A stretch of 64,000 nucleotides of DNA from Grifola frondosa (GCA_001683735.1 LUGG01000003.1:1488001-1552000); one strand, 5' to 3'. Counted from the first letter of the stretch, positions 21,444-34,755 are shown. The notes: a model not told the origin generated them from the letters alone. Program-made: numbers and translations.

Positions 21444-23337
21444 GGCAGCACAGCGTCATGTCCGCAAAGTCGATCAGCCGAGAGTTCCGAGTTCTCGGGC
21501 CAACACCGCGGTGGCCCGGGGTCCCGTCATAACGGGTTATCTGACACGCATGGCGCCTCCGAACAAGGTTCAGCGATGTTTCTGTTCCAGAACGCGTCCG
21601 CGATCCAGCAGCATCCAGTCAGAACGCCTCAGAACTCGCGGCCACATCCAACACGTCCCAACTCATCCAACAGAACCTCCATCTGAAATCCTCCATCTCT
21701 GATCGAAAACTCTCGCCCTCCTCGGAAATCCCCCTCCCTTCAATGCTTCCGTCTGCCGTAACCTACGTCCCCACACGTCCTCCTCCTCATTCATCCATCC
21801 CAAATCCCCTCCGTATCGCCCATCCGTCCACATCTCCTCCTCCGCTCTCATGGGAATCTCAAAACGCCCGCTCCCCCTCCCGCGGCATCTCGGCACACTC
21901 CATTCATTCCTCGGCCGCTCCCTCCCATTGGTCGATCGCCATTCTAGGGTGTACCCCATCTTCCTTTCTCTCACAGACCCTGATCAGTGCTCCCGGGGTC
22001 CTCTTCGATCGTCTTCCAAAAGTAACCGGCGCAACTTGCCGGCTAATAACCTTCCACCGTGTCCTCGTTGTCCCAAATCTGGCCCTCTTTCTCCCAATTA
22101 CCGTCTTATCTAAATATTATCAGATATTATCAGATATTATCTCCCCTCACAAATAGTGCACCCCACCACGCCATAATACGCCAGCTTCCAGCCCCCAGAA
22201 CCGCGTGATGATCCACCATTATTCCGTCCACGAGCCTGCACCGGCCGCGGAAACGTGGCTGTGCAGCGCCAGCTCAGAGAAACTGCTCCCCAGCTTCGCT
22301 TCTCGCCCCTCGCACCCTTTCTTCTCCAGCGATCCGCGCCACTGCCCTCCGCCCGTACGTACGGCGTCCAAATAATTATCTCCCTCCCGTAGCTACGCCT
22401 ACGTCCTTCTCTCTTTCCGCCGGCGACGTCAGAACCCATCATGCTATGCTCAACGTACGCGGGGCTTCTGCGCCACAATCCCTTTGCTCTCCGCGCGTGC
22501 TGCGCATCCCCACCGTATCGCACGAAGCTCCTCGCACCGCTATGCGCAGGGCGCGGCGCCTGCCGCGTATTTGCCCATTTTTGTCCGTACCCGCCCCCAC
22601 GCGGGCTCCCGCGCGCGTCATGTGCCGTGCCCCATGCGCACGTCGGCCTCACACAATTTTTGCCATTCGCAAGACTTGTTGCATCATTCCATTGGAGTGC
22701 CGAATAGAGTGAGCTGTAACCATAACGTATTCTACGAGATATCGATAAGAAGAGGCGGGCGGTCAATAAATGAGGGTGTGAGCGAGCGAGCGGGTTCCGT
22801 GCGTGGGCCCGCGAATACGTATAAGTGTATGTGTGCGACTGGTATGCAAGTTTGGAGGAAGTGCGCAGGTCAGATTAAGGATACGATGCGAGGCCCATGA
22901 ACAGAGATGAAGCGACGGATGCGGGGTGATGGTACAGTGAAATAATCATGAACTTGAATCAAGGATACGAAATGCATGCGGAGAGAACGGGGACGAAGCA
23001 AACGGAGTTCACAGAACCAGAAAGAGAACAACAAGACCAGTCCGCGTCAATTATGCCGCGGCAACAGCAGAAGAGAAAGAGCAAAAAGGAAAGGTATCCG
23101 ATCCATCCGTACCCAACAGCAGCAGCAACGAGGGGTGCAACCGCGAAGACAGCAGCGAAGCGAAGAGACGACGACGAGAGAACACTGGACGCGCAGTACG
23201 CGAAGGCTGCACGAAGCAGCGGGAGATAAGCAACAACAACGACGAACCAAAATCCAAACGAGGAAGGCGCGCGTGATCGAGCTGGATCGAGGGAGAAGCA
23301 CCGCGCATGGTCACGCCTCCGATCACGCCCCGACGCC

Positions 23338-26301
23338 TCAGCTCTCCCCGTCATAATGCAGCGTGATGCTCGAGAACGCGCTGAACTGATCCACCACGTC
23401 CGGCGGCGGCGCCTCCATCCCGTCGTCCCCGCCCAGCCCCGGCGTCCCCGGCACCCCCGCCCCCGCGACCGCCTTGATCGCGTGTGGCTGCGGCGTGGAC
23501 TGCTTCTCCAGCTGCAGCGACGTCGACTCGTTCATCTGCCGGAAGTTCACCGCGTCGATCCCATTGGAGGCCGTCGGGACAATCTGAGCGCGCGTGGACG
23601 TCGAGTTGATGATGGTGATTGACGATCCAACGAGCGTTCCGGGAGGCAAATGCGGGGCAAAGCATGGAGGAAGAAGTGGGTCAGCTCACTGTCTCCGCAC
23701 CTGGACGGGATAAGTCCTGGAAGCGCACGAGCGCCGTACGCGCCAATGCTCGGCTGTGGCGGAGCATTCCGCCCACCCAACTAACGCCATTAGCCGACAG
23801 CACAAGGCTATCAGACGCCTCCGGTAAACTCTGCTCGTGCAACAATCCGGCAAGCACGTATAGAGTTTCCGGGACATGACACGCATGTCGTGAGCACAAT
23901 CATGTCATGCATCGTGGCGCATCGACCGACGGAACGAAGAAAGGCTAGGCCCAGCACAACCTTACTCACCGGAGGCTGCGTATTACGCAGAAGGCCCCAG
24001 TTGAGCTTCCCGAACCACTTATGCTGCTTCACTTCCGAGGCCCCGCTCTTGCTACCGAGGCGGGTCGACTCGCGCTTGTCTAGCAGACGCGTGACGATGT
24101 CCTTGCATGCTCTATAGTGTGGGTCAAGGCCATAGTCAGCATGCATCGATCAGAAAAAGCGCCTGCCCATACGGCGGACAAGCCGGCAAAAGGAGATGTG
24201 CTTACGGCGAGACCTTGGGCGTGTCGCGGAAATGAACAGGAAGGTTTAAAATGTTGTGAAACGTGTCATTCCGCTCGGCGCCCTTGAACGGTGTGGTCGC
24301 ATACTGCACACGGTCACACGGCAAAATCAGCACTGGCACAAAGACCCGCCGCCTAGGTATAGCGGATGTTATAGGGTCATGACGTACGATCATCTCATAA
24401 ATCAGAATTCCCAGTGTCCACCAATCTACTGCGGACGTATGTCCGGACGTCTGGATGACCTCCGGGGCGATGTACTCTATGTGACACCAACGTAATGTCA
24501 GCAGCGTGCTTGCGATCTGCACCGCATGAGAGCCCTGACCTTCTGTTCCAACAAAGGAGTTTGTCCGGGCGTCGGCGGTGCACGAACGGGTATCGATTAA
24601 GGGTATCTGAGGCGAACAAGCACGACTCAGCACGACTGAGTGGCAGCCGCGAATAGGAACACCGTACCCCATTCTCCTCCTGATGTATTGTTGCGGGCCG
24701 ACCTCCACGCTCGCTAGACTGTTTTGCAAGGTCGAAATCAGATAACATTATGTGTCCAGATTGGTGCAAAAGAATATCTGTGACACGAGCAGCCTGGATC
24801 AGCAAGAACTCGCGGGACGGATCGGGACTGCAGATCTCTATACGCACTTTCTGGCTTCAGGTCGCGGTAGATGAACCCCATCAAGTGCAGGTACTCCAGC
24901 GCCGCAGTGACTTCTGCTGCATAGAACCGCGATGCATCCTCGGAGAGACACTTCCCTGGTCTCGATTGCAGAGCGCGGAAGAATTCGCCACCCATGCAAT
25001 ATTCCATACAGAAGTATAGATATTGTTCTGACTGGAAAGAATGGTATAGCGTGACGATGAAAGGATGGTTCGCGGTCGCCAGGATCTCCTGCTCTGTTAG
25101 AGCGCGCTTGATTTTTTTCCGTTCGATCATCTCCTTTTTTGAAAGGACTGCATCCAGAGACATGAGGACCCAGTGTGCAGCGGGGATACCAAGGACGACA
25201 AACCTTTCATCGCGAAGAGCTTCCCAGTCTTCTTTTCCCGCACAAGATATACCTTCCCTACGTCCCCTCTTCCCAGCATTTTTATCTTTTGGAAGCTGCC
25301 TGGGTTAACCTCCACCTTAAACGAGAGACAAAAAGAGGGGTAAATAGGCAAGCCAAGTTGGTAATACAAGAGGTATCACTTACCGATCTCACTTTGATGG
25401 AATGGCTCGAATATGTCCTGCGGAACGCGATCTTTCCTGGGCCCTCCGTTGTCTGAGTCGCTGTGACCCGATCCTTGGTCCTATACCCGTTGCTGCCATT
25501 CTGACGCGACGGTGCGCCTCTTGACGACGCAGACGACACCGTCTCCAACGAATTTGTACCCTGCTCCGATCTGCTCGAAGCATGCATAGAAAGTGGCATA
25601 GGCGGCACCGTATCTCCCGGCGACAGCAGCCCATTCCTCGTAGTCGCCCCCGACGCCGATCTGGAATTAAGCGAGAATAGCCCCTTGGCGTTCGGTGCCG
25701 ACGCGACGCGCCGGATGAAACGAGAAGCGTTCGCGCCAATCGCCTTGGGCGACAGCGGGCCCGAGCGCGAGGTGGTCGGCGTGGGTGGCACGAAGGAGAG
25801 CTGGGAGGAGTTCGCGGTCTGTGGGGCCTTGCGCCCCAGGATGCGCTGCTTGTCCGACTTGGACTTTGGACGCGAGCGCGAGTTCTCCGTCAGAGGCGGT
25901 GCAGACAACACATCTGCCGAGGGCGTGCCGGAGAAGTAGGCTGGGGTGCTCGGTGTCCTATGGGGCATCCTTGTGGGCGGGCCGCGGTTGGAGTCGCTGG
26001 AGAGGGTGTTAGATGAGTTGTAAGACGAGCGCCGCCGATCCGCAGACGCGATCGACGTCAGGACTGGGGTCTCCCCTGGGGTGAGAGGAGCGAATGTGGG
26101 AGAGGTGGCCGGAGAGTGCAGAGAGCTGGTGTCTAAGGACAACGGCGCCGTAGATAGCTTCTTGGAGGACTGGTTGCCAATGCGGAAAATGGACTTCCAT
26201 GCAGAGGGGCTGGTAGGGGAGAAAGCTGAGTGGACAGCGATAGGCTGCTGGTGGGGAATGACAGGGCTGAGGCTGTCGCCATTGCGGTGAGGGAGAACCA
26301 T
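23338..26301 (-). CDS. AGC kinase of the NRC-2/Fpk1 (flippase kinase) group
   Basis: The start at 26301 ([17 protein letters not shown]) opens an about 310-residue Ser/Pro-rich N-terminus. After an intron the kinase domain begins: [20 protein letters not shown] (Gly loop), LFAMK (ATP-binding Lys), [42 protein letters not shown] split by an intron, then [22 protein letters not shown] in place of DFG is typical of this group. The NFVGTEEYIAPEV-type activation segment is present as NSFVGTEEYIAPEV, with the characteristic insert before it. [30 protein letters not shown] and [17 protein letters not shown] follow. The tail [15 protein letters not shown] ends at LHYDGES. Yeast relatives phosphorylate phospholipid flippases; the Neurospora relative controls hyphal growth. 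The intron between TQPP and IVPTAS is about 390 bases, far longer than the others. No frame break is seen. Confidence 0.88.
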
Positions 26302-29300
26302 GATGAAGGACTGACGGCGCAAGACGCGTTCGCTCGACCGGGGGAATCAAGGCACTGGTGAGAAGCCGGTAAGGTTGGTGTTCCAAACTCCAAAAATGAG
26401 GAAACTGGCGGTACCGATGAGGGCTTAGGGACCGGAGAGACGTGGGGGACAGAACAGATGGAACAGCGGGGTCGTCGACGTCTGCTCTCACAAGTTACAA
26501 CTGCAAAGTCATCGACGGCGCTATGGCCAAATTACTACGTTAATTACTTTCTTAGAAATTACCTCCGCTTCAGGCACCTTTGTATTACATCAGCGACAAT
26601 CCCCTCCTAATAGTTCTTTGGTCCCACCCTATTTACCTTTTCTTCTCTCTATACACTTACAACCGTATTCTCAACCCATCTACGCCAACTAAATGAACCT
26701 TCCAGACCGTTCCATGACAAAGGCGCTCACCAACGCTTGGATATTCAGCTAACACGAACATGGACTTGTCCGCCTCCGCGAGAGATTCGGTCGCTCCCTT
26801 TCAACCTCCGTGAACTGAGCCATACTGAGCCTAAACCAGCGTGCGTTTCACCGTCGAATATTGAAACCTGATTGAATTATGCAAACCTCGAGCATTTTCG
26901 AACGTGTGGCTAATACTTTACTTCCGTTGCTTCGCCTTGAAACAGGCCTCACCCAACCAGGCCACGGCCTCCGCCGTCCGGTGCTCCGCCGGTTCCATTT
27001 ACCTGCAGCTCTGCGTTCCATCACACGTCGGTTCTATCACAAGTCGATGATGATGATAGTTTCTGCAATGCCAATCTGTCAACACAGCTCACCTCACGAT
27101 CCGACGCGTTTTGCTGGTTCCATACTTGGCCTCTCTGCATCTGCCACACAGCTACTCTCATTCCAATATCATTCAACTCGAGCTGGTACTGCCAAGCACA
27201 GGCATGATCAATGGTGATGGCCGCGCACGTAGACGCATGTGTTACTCGTCTTCCTTCACAGGCACACCAGAAGCCTCGGTGGCTTTCGCTCAGCGTAGCA
27301 ATCGATGATCTCTGATGGCCCGTCCCATTATACGTGCATTCGACATAGTGATGAACAGTTAGTCCATCTGCATCTGCATCCTCTCCTCAGCCTCAACACC
27401 TTCCGATTTGACAAGCACCCATGAGATGTTCCTTCCCTTCTTGACGGACAGCCATGCTCCACGGCCCCATATCCGCCCTGCGCTCTGATAGAATTTCGAC
27501 GATCACACTTTCTCGGAAATGACACTTCACCGTTATTAGCTGCGATCTACGAGGCGGACCGCGCGAAATTGTGTTCCGCGCGATCTCACGCTGGCGGTCA
27601 CCGACGCTTATACCCGTTGGAAGAAAATACCAGAAGCTGAAGCGCGAGCACGTCAGGGCCCAGAAGCAACGCGCGTACGCTAGCCGCGCGAACCCCACCC
27701 AACTCATGTCGATTTTGAAGATGAGCACCCCCGTCGACATTCGCGCGCAACCGAGCGGATCCTCCAGGCACGGCTAACTCGGGCGCCTACATACCCGATA
27801 TCACAGCAATCAAACATCGCAACATCCATCGTCTGCCCGTCTTCCATCGCCGTGCAGACTAGAAGGCAGGAGCATAATGAAATGGGGTTCTTCTGAGGGT
27901 CGACTAGCATGCGCGCTCCGCGTAGCGAGCAATATGACCCGACTAGAACGTCGTGCGCCGCCGCGTGCGCACGTGAGCCGATCCGATGGGAGCTTCGTTG
28001 AGTGGCGATCGCAGGTGCATGTACTTCGAGGGTGATGCGGAATTGGGTGGTGCGCCGAGTGGACTCAGAGGTGTTCCGGTTTCCTCCGCAAGTGCAGTGA
28101 GCGAATCGATGCGAGCGACGTTGTGGATGTGTGCGGTTTCAAGCAACGTAGCACCTGGATGGAGCTGATGTGAGCTGGAGGTACAACAGTTACAAGATGC
28201 TTGTTAAAGACTAAGGTTCGAAACACGCCGTGTATTTTCGTGTTGTGATCCTGGCACCTTGAAAAATAAGGTCATCGATGATATGAATGGTGAACGAATA
28301 ATATTGCAAATAATCCCTTATACGCAAACTGTGAATCGTACATTAGAAACGAAATCCAGCCTAATTGATGTACTCACTTTGAGATTCTCAGTGGAGCGTG
28401 TGGCTTGCACTAAATTTCATGACGAACGCCATGCCAGCGGCGACGACGCGCTCTGCAGTCACGGTCCGGCTGCAGCATAACGGACCCTCGCCCGTCCGGC
28501 TTCTCATCGGTCATTTCAAGCAGCGATATCATCCAGACGCGCGTTCTCGTGACGTAGGTCGGATGACGCCACACGCCACCCGCTAATCCTCTCGGAATAA
28601 GACAATGTCCGCATTGGACGTGGCTTGATGATTTTGGGAAAAGGTCTGCGCGCCCAATGCGTTGAATACGACGCCGAGCACTCGAATAGGCCATCTTGAA
28701 CAGCGACCCGGCGAATAGAGAGATCGCATTGCCCTACCGACCATCGGAATAAGACGATGTCCGTACTGGACATTTTGAAAAAAAAAAAAAAAATTTGCAC
28801 GACCAATGCGTCGAGCACGATGCCGAGCGCTCGAGCAGGCGACATTGAAGAACGGCCTGGCGAACAGGAGGATCACATAATGTGACCCACACGGCCATTC
28901 ACAACGCGTTCTACGGCATGCCATCAGCATTCGTCCAACAGCGACCATACACCGCGCTTACCTTCCGACGTAGCATGAAAAAAAACTGCAAACAAAGCTG
29001 TCCAAAGACCGTAACTGTCAAGCAAAGTAGGCTGAGCAGCCACATCTGTGTTCGACGATCGCGAACGAGAAGACGCCTTCACGGCCGGCAGCTGATATTT
29101 CGACGGCAGGGGTGCGGGTCCGTCATCGACATCTCGGTGGTCTCGTCATTCCGTCATCGCCGACTACTAAAGCAAAGGGCCAACTGAAACGGAAAAAAAG
29201 GAGGCATCGGCCCACGAGCATGCGTCGCCTTCAAAAACCCACACAAGCGCCCAACGCAGTCGGACTGAAAGACATGTCATGCAGGAATATACACATGAGT

Positions 29301-31895
29301 TTCACCTGCGCGGCGCTCCTGCAGACTTCGGAGGAAGGATGCGCACATCACCAGGTCCGCCGAGGACGGAGGTCGCGCGAGAAAGAAAAAACCAAAACCA
29401 AAAATCAGAAAACGGCCCGCGCACAAGATCCGAGAAGCCTGCATGTGTCACAAATCCGAGGCTCAGCCACACTCCACTGCGCAGTATCTGAATGAGCAAG
29501 AGAGACAGGCACGCAGGCAGACAGGCATACAAGAAAGCTGGAGGCATCGAGGTCTCCAGGCTGTTTCTGGAGCGGAGGGGATCGCAAAGGGTGATGTCAC
29601 AGGAGTATGTACCTCATTGAGTTTACGCGTCGACGTACGGCGTACATTCATCCATGACTACGTGAACACGGAGCGCCTTCGCGTTGTGTGGCTTTACACC
29701 GTGCGAAGGTAATACGGCAGACCCTCAGGCGCCGGGAGCTTCCCGGGCAGCTAGTAATTACGGCGCACCTATAAGCAAGTAACTGAGAAACACGCAGGAT
29801 GAAACAGTCGCTCGACGCACACACAGTGATTATAGAAGTGACAGGCAGTGCCCGCACGCACGTACATCGTCCGCCGGAAACGAGCCACGCTGCTTTCGTC
29901 TCCTCAGCACGCTGTGGCGCCCGGGGCGATCAAATACACTCGCGTCCGCCACCAACGACGGCGAAGCTGCCGTAATGAATAATTCAGGCCCGTTCATCGA
30001 TGTAAATCACGAGCAACGCACCCGATCCCGACGGAGGTGCCTGTTCTAGCCATATAAAGCCCACACATGCGCATTGTCTGCAGGCGCAGCCAGCACCGCA
30101 TCATTCCAGTGCATGACGCGCTCTCAAAATGAATGAGCTCTCCACTCGTAGCTACTGAAACGCGTTGAGCTGGATGCGTGCGACGTCGGGAACGCGGCTG
30201 TGGGTCAATGAGGCTCCAAAGCTGCCAGGCGCCCTCGATGTGCTGGAAGTTGAAACGTCGTATTGCGCGTTCACGCCGGCATGGTTCTGCATGAATTAGG
30301 CAGCACGTCCGGGCGCACGAGCTGTAAAATTGTGACGAACAAGCGCCCGCTATCGCAGCGAGCTCAGGCTGGCGAAGGTGGGCCAAAAGGAGGCAGGCAG
30401 CATGTCCACGCCCACGTTTCGCTCCTCAGTGTGCGTTGAGGCGGAGCGTTAGAATGGCAAGAAATTAAGATGCCGCGATGATCATGTGTCGCGAATATTG
30501 TTGGATGGAAACGGCTCGGATTGGACAAGATGCCTACTGCTACGTGAGTATCGGAGGATGACATGATATAGAGAGCACCTCGAGGATGACCAAAATGACA
30601 CATGAAGAGGAGAAGCTGACGCTGGCCGCCAAATACGGGCACAGAGGGCCAAGAGAATGTTCCACGTAGTGAACACAGTGATACAGCGCGGCCAGGTGTC
30701 ACCCGACGCAGGATATGGGAACTAGGCCACATGCGCGAGCAGTTTGTAGACGGTTCTTCGACGAAATGAAATGACGGGGGTGGTAACGTGGGTCAAAGTT
30801 ACGACAGGGTGTGTGGTGCCGAGGATGCAAGGTGGCATTCGCGTTCTGACGGTCCGATATCGGGCAGCCTGGAGCAACTGGAGAAAGGGAGACGAAATGC
30901 GGGAGTTTGGTGGTGAAGAAGATATCTTAGAAGATATTTTAGGAGATCTTTGAAGAGATCTTAGAATGGCGGGAGAGATGTGCAGACTGGGCTTACCGAG
31001 AGAGACCGAAATCTGGAGTTGTGTCGAGAATAACACTTGGAGACGGAGTCCGATAGGCAGCGGATCAAAAGAGAGCGCAACGGCTAAGGAAGCACGGAGA
31101 GTAATGATGGAACCCAATCGCGTGTATCTGCGCGGTGAGATGTTGACTCGGTACGTGGTCGGGGACAATCCCGGACCATCTGTTTAGAAAAAAAGGACAA
31201 GCGTGAAGAGGTTGCCATTTCTTCGTCCAGGATTTACGGAGATGTCGTACGGAGCGATAAGTGATACGCGGCTCCGAAATCGATCAGTAGAGTAAAAGCC
31301 GTGGGTGTCGGGGCAGGTGTGGCTGATGCATGGAGAGGCGGGCGGCGACGTGTGTAAACACGAGTGAAACGCGAGAGGAGGCGCGGTGGTCCGTGGTGGT
31401 GAATAATAAGGGGTGCGAGGACGGGCAGGAGGAGGACGAGGAGGTGGCTGGGCTATGGTGGTAAGCTGAACCGCTGAAGACGGAAGATGACGCTAGCGAA
31501 TCTGGAAGTTTGGGATGTGGCTTGCGATCGGGAGATCTGTGTGCGGCGCTGTGCGGCTCAGCTGTACCGCTTAGCGCCTAGCACGGCTCAGCACGGCTCA
31601 GCGACAGTTGCTAGCTGCTGTCTGCTGCTGCTCAGCCCGCCCGCACAAGTGCTCCGTGCATGGTGGCGGCGGCTCTGGGCTATAACACATCCCGGTTGGC
31701 TTCCTCTTCTAGCTTGTCCCCTTGCATCTCCCTCGGCGTACCTCCGTGGTTCCTCTTTTCCTTTTTCTCCTTACTACCTTCCCGCTTATTCCGGACCACT
31801 TCTCTTCTTCATCAGTCTATCAACTTTGGAGAGGAGTTGTAATCCGTTTCTATATTTTACGCCTTCCGTTTCATTCCTACCTCGGACACCCACCC
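26302..31895. other. 5.6 kb gene-poor region
   Basis: Between the kinase start and the MFS gene I find no conserved domain. Short open frames lie on both strands. A degenerate tandem repeat occupies about 28582-28890. A GATATCTTAGAAGAT-type run is at about 30922-30963. Composition is mixed and no long terminal repeats or transposase-like sequence are seen. The last few hundred bases before 31896 are pyrimidine-rich (CCTC, TTCC runs), as expected for a fungal promoter. Confidence 0.5.
28582..28890. repeat. degenerate tandem duplication, about 150-160 bp unit, with poly-A tract
   Basis: Two adjacent copies share ordered landmarks: CGGAATAAGAC then ATGTCCG, then ACCAATGCGT or CCCAATGCGT, then GAGCAC followed by GAGC/GACGCCGAGC, then CGGCGAA or CTGGCGAA, then ATCGCAT or ATCACAT. 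The second copy carries an A run of 16 followed by TTT where the first has unrelated sequence. A partial third copy may lie upstream of 28582. No coding function is evident. Confidence 0.6.
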
Positions 31896-34755
31896 ATGTC
31901 TCCATCCTACCCCGACCCCGATGAGACTCGCCCTCTCCTTCAGCACCCGTCCTCCGATTCCCTCGACTCCTACAACTCCCTCGACGATGCCACCGCCTCC
32001 ACTCCCCCGGTCCCTGTCTCCCTCAACAAGATCTCCAGGGCTGACCTCATGTGGGTCCTGGCCGGTCTCTGGAGCGCCGTATTTTTGGGCGCATTGGATG
32101 GTAAGTCCTTGCCCTCACCCATACACTTGCTCTCACACCACCTTGCTTTCTCAGGCACCATCGTAGCAACCCTATTATCCCCCATCGGAAGCTATTTCAA
32201 CGAGTCCAACCGCTCCTCCTACATCGGAACATCATACCTGCTATCAGTATGCTGTTTCACACCTCTCTATGGTATGTCAAAACAACCATGACTTCCCCCA
32301 GCGACACCGCTAATTTCTGTCCTCCAGGCCGGCTCTCGGATATCTTGGGTCGCAAGGGTGCCATGCTTCTCGCCTTGTCATTCTTCGGTCCGTCCTCGGT
32401 ACATATCCCCGTCGCACTCGGCATCTCCTCTAACGGACATTTCTCCCTCCCAGGTTCGGGCACCCTCCTCTGCGGTTTGGCTCCTTCAATGGATGCGCTT
32501 ATCGCTGCCCGCGCGATAGCAGGCATGGGCGGTGGGGGGTGAGTCCTTTCCCTCCTCCCCCTACATCAATCAGAATTCTCATCGATTCTCCGTTCAACGT
32601 GAAACGGTATCTAGTGTTATGACAGGTGAGCGTGTACCGGCCCAGTATGACGTCACCCGTATTCATACGGCGAATTCAACTCAGTTTCCAGCGTCGCCGT
32701 GACCGATCTGATACCGCTGTGAGTTCTCATACGCACCGCCTTCACTATTCCACGGATCACTTAAATACTCACATCATTTTCCCAGCCGTCAGCGTGGGCT
32801 GTACCAGGGCATGACTAATATGTAAGGCCCATATCTGGAATGGGAATTCCGGCACATCGCTCAATTAATGCCCGTGCAGATTATTCGGCCTCGGCGCAGG
32901 TTTGGGCGGGCCTCTCGGCGGCTGGATGAACGATGCATTTGGATGGTGGGTCAAGCTCCGTGCATTTCTCAACGCATCTTCTCGAACTTGGTCTCATGAT
33001 CGTGTCCTTCGCCAGGAGATCTGCGTTCCTCTTGCAGGTAAGCTTAACACCGCGCTAGACGCGCACTCTGCACCCGCTGATGTTCGATCACGTCGCGCGC
33101 ACCGCCCTGCCCCACGCACGCCAGATGCCCCTCCTCGTGTTCTCCTTTGTCCTCGTCGCGCTCAAGGTCTCTATCAAGCTCCCGGACGAGGTCGAGAGCC
33201 AGAGCACACATGCGAAGCTCCGGCGAATTGACTTTTTTGGCTCATTCACGCTCGTCGGCACCGTCGGCTGCCTCCTCCTCGGCCTCAGCCTCAAATCCAC
33301 GGAGGAGATGCCCTGGTCGCATCCCGTCATCTGGGGGCTCCTCGTCGCGAGCGTCGTTTTTGGCGGCCTGTTCGTGGCAGTGGAGACGTACTACTCGCCA
33401 TACCCCGTTATGCCCATGCGTCTCATTAAGCAGCGCACACCGCTAGCGGTCTCGCTGTCGAATTTCTTCGGGAGTGTCGCTGCGTTCTCCATGGTACGTC
33501 CTCGCTGCGGTATCGGACGCGTCGCCTGACTCTGTGTGTGCAGTTGTACAATGTACCCCTGGTAAGGACATATTTGGCTAAAATCTGAAATTGTTGTTTA
33601 CGGGGAGCGCCCGCAGTATTTTTCTGCGGTTAAGTTAAATTCCTCTACGGATGCGGGTGAGTTTATTCTCTTTTTGACATGTGCGGAGACTGACATATTG
33701 CAGGACTCCATTTATTGCCCCATTCGGTGCGTACGTGCTCTAGCGGACGTGCCAGCCGCTATAATCGACGTTGTTCCATTTGCAGGTCGCTATATCCACA
33801 GGCAGCGTATTTGCAGGCTGGTGAGCCGTTTCTCTTGTGTGTTGTTTCGGGGCACTGGCGCTGATGACGCCTGCAGGATGATGCGGAAGACGGGGAAGCT
33901 GTATACGCTGACGTTGTGCTCGAGCGTGTTGACGGTCGTCGCGACGGCCCTCGTCGCGCTCTGGAACGACGACACGCGCGCGTACCACCTGTGGGTCGAT
34001 ATCGTCCCACAGGGATTCGGTATGGCGAGCGTGATCACCACCACGCTGATTGTAAGTCTCGTCTTACGCTATCTAACATCGCGTGTGCGGAAGTTGACCA
34101 GAAGCGATTCGGTAGGCCATGATTGCTAACGTTGGTAGGGAGGACCTGGCAGTCGCGACTGGCAGTAAGTCGCTATATGCATGCATCCTTGTGCACGTGG
34201 ATCAAACATTTTTTTACAGTTACGTATTTGTTCCGGACGACGGGACAAGTCATCGGCGTCAGCCTGAGCGGCGCGTTGCTGCAGGCCATTCTCACTACCA
34301 AGCTCCGGGAACGTATTTCCGGACCGGATGCATTCCAGGTTCGTCGTTTTCCCCGCTCCTTTGCTCTGTGGTCACCAAGCAGCATTCCACACACGTCTAG
34401 ATTATAGAAGATATTCGGTGAGCATTTCGTGGTGCGTCGAGGCGTCCACTCATGTGTGCCCGCAGCCATTCGACGAGTATCATACCCACCCTAAGCCCGC
34501 ATCTACGGAAGGCAGCCGTCGATTCTTATGCCGACGCCTTACGCGTCGTGTTCATCTGCCAGGCCGCCATGAATTTCCTGTGTCTGCTGTGCTGTCTCGC
34601 CATACAGGAGAGCCCGCTGCCGTGCGTACCAGCGAGCCCCAGCGCACAGGCGCGTGCTGACGCGATGTTTTTACTTCAGAGGCACACACGAAGAGCAAGA
34701 AGCGCAATACCGCAAACGCAAAAACACCATCAGCAGGACGGACTCGGAGAGCTAG
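31896..34755 (+). CDS. MFS transporter, vacuolar basic amino acid/drug:H+ type
   Basis: About 17 small exons join in frame. The N-terminus carries an acidic, Pro/Ser-rich segment with PDPDETRPLLQ, a dileucine-type vacuolar sorting signal. Then come helix 1 (WVLAGLWSAVFLGALDGTIV), the loop with SPIGSYFNESNRSSYIGTSY, motif A as GRLSDILGRKGAML and motif C-like GAGLGGPLGGW. A second half starts at RRIDFFGSFTLVGTVGCLL and runs through DAGLHLLPHSVA, GWMMRKTGKL, QGFGMASVITT and TTGQVIGVSLSGALLQAIL. The C-terminal helix is VVFICQAAMNFLCLLCCLAI and a charged tail follows. About 14 membrane segments are expected. The layout fits the fungal Vba/Fnx family, which moves basic amino acids into the vacuole. 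All splices checked restore family sequence and no frame break is seen. Substrate is inferred. Confidence 0.87.

Larger units (their letters stand above)
20723..23337. other. 2.6 kb intergenic with short repeats
   Basis: Long spacer between two minus-strand genes: the HSF promoter side and the 3' flank of the kinase. It contains a cluster of imperfect TTTGGC repeats (about 21008-21085), a triple CTTGCTAGC repeat (about 21411-21443), a TTCCAGAA palindrome (21585-21592) and a triple AGATATTATC run (about 22118-22142). The long open frame at 22137-22766 on the minus strand has no domain-like sequence. Confidence 0.5.

Noticed and set aside
22137..22766. 209-residue minus-strand open frame between kinase and HSF genes
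   Set aside because: Arg/Gly/Ser-rich, no conserved motif, overlaps several plus-strand frames of equal quality. Likely chance in GC-rich DNA.
23047..23326. Leu/Cys/Arg-rich minus-strand frames just downstream of the kinase stop
   Set aside because: They arise from the AGCAGCAACAAC-type runs in the 3' flank and carry no conserved sequence.
27393..27777. Overlapping frames on both strands near 27.5 kb
   Set aside because: Both look moderately protein-like but neither has homologous blocks, exon structure or a clear start.
28740..28800. Poly-A tract as evidence for a processed retrogene
   Set aside because: No coding sequence precedes the tract. It sits inside a tandem repeat unit, so slippage explains it as well.
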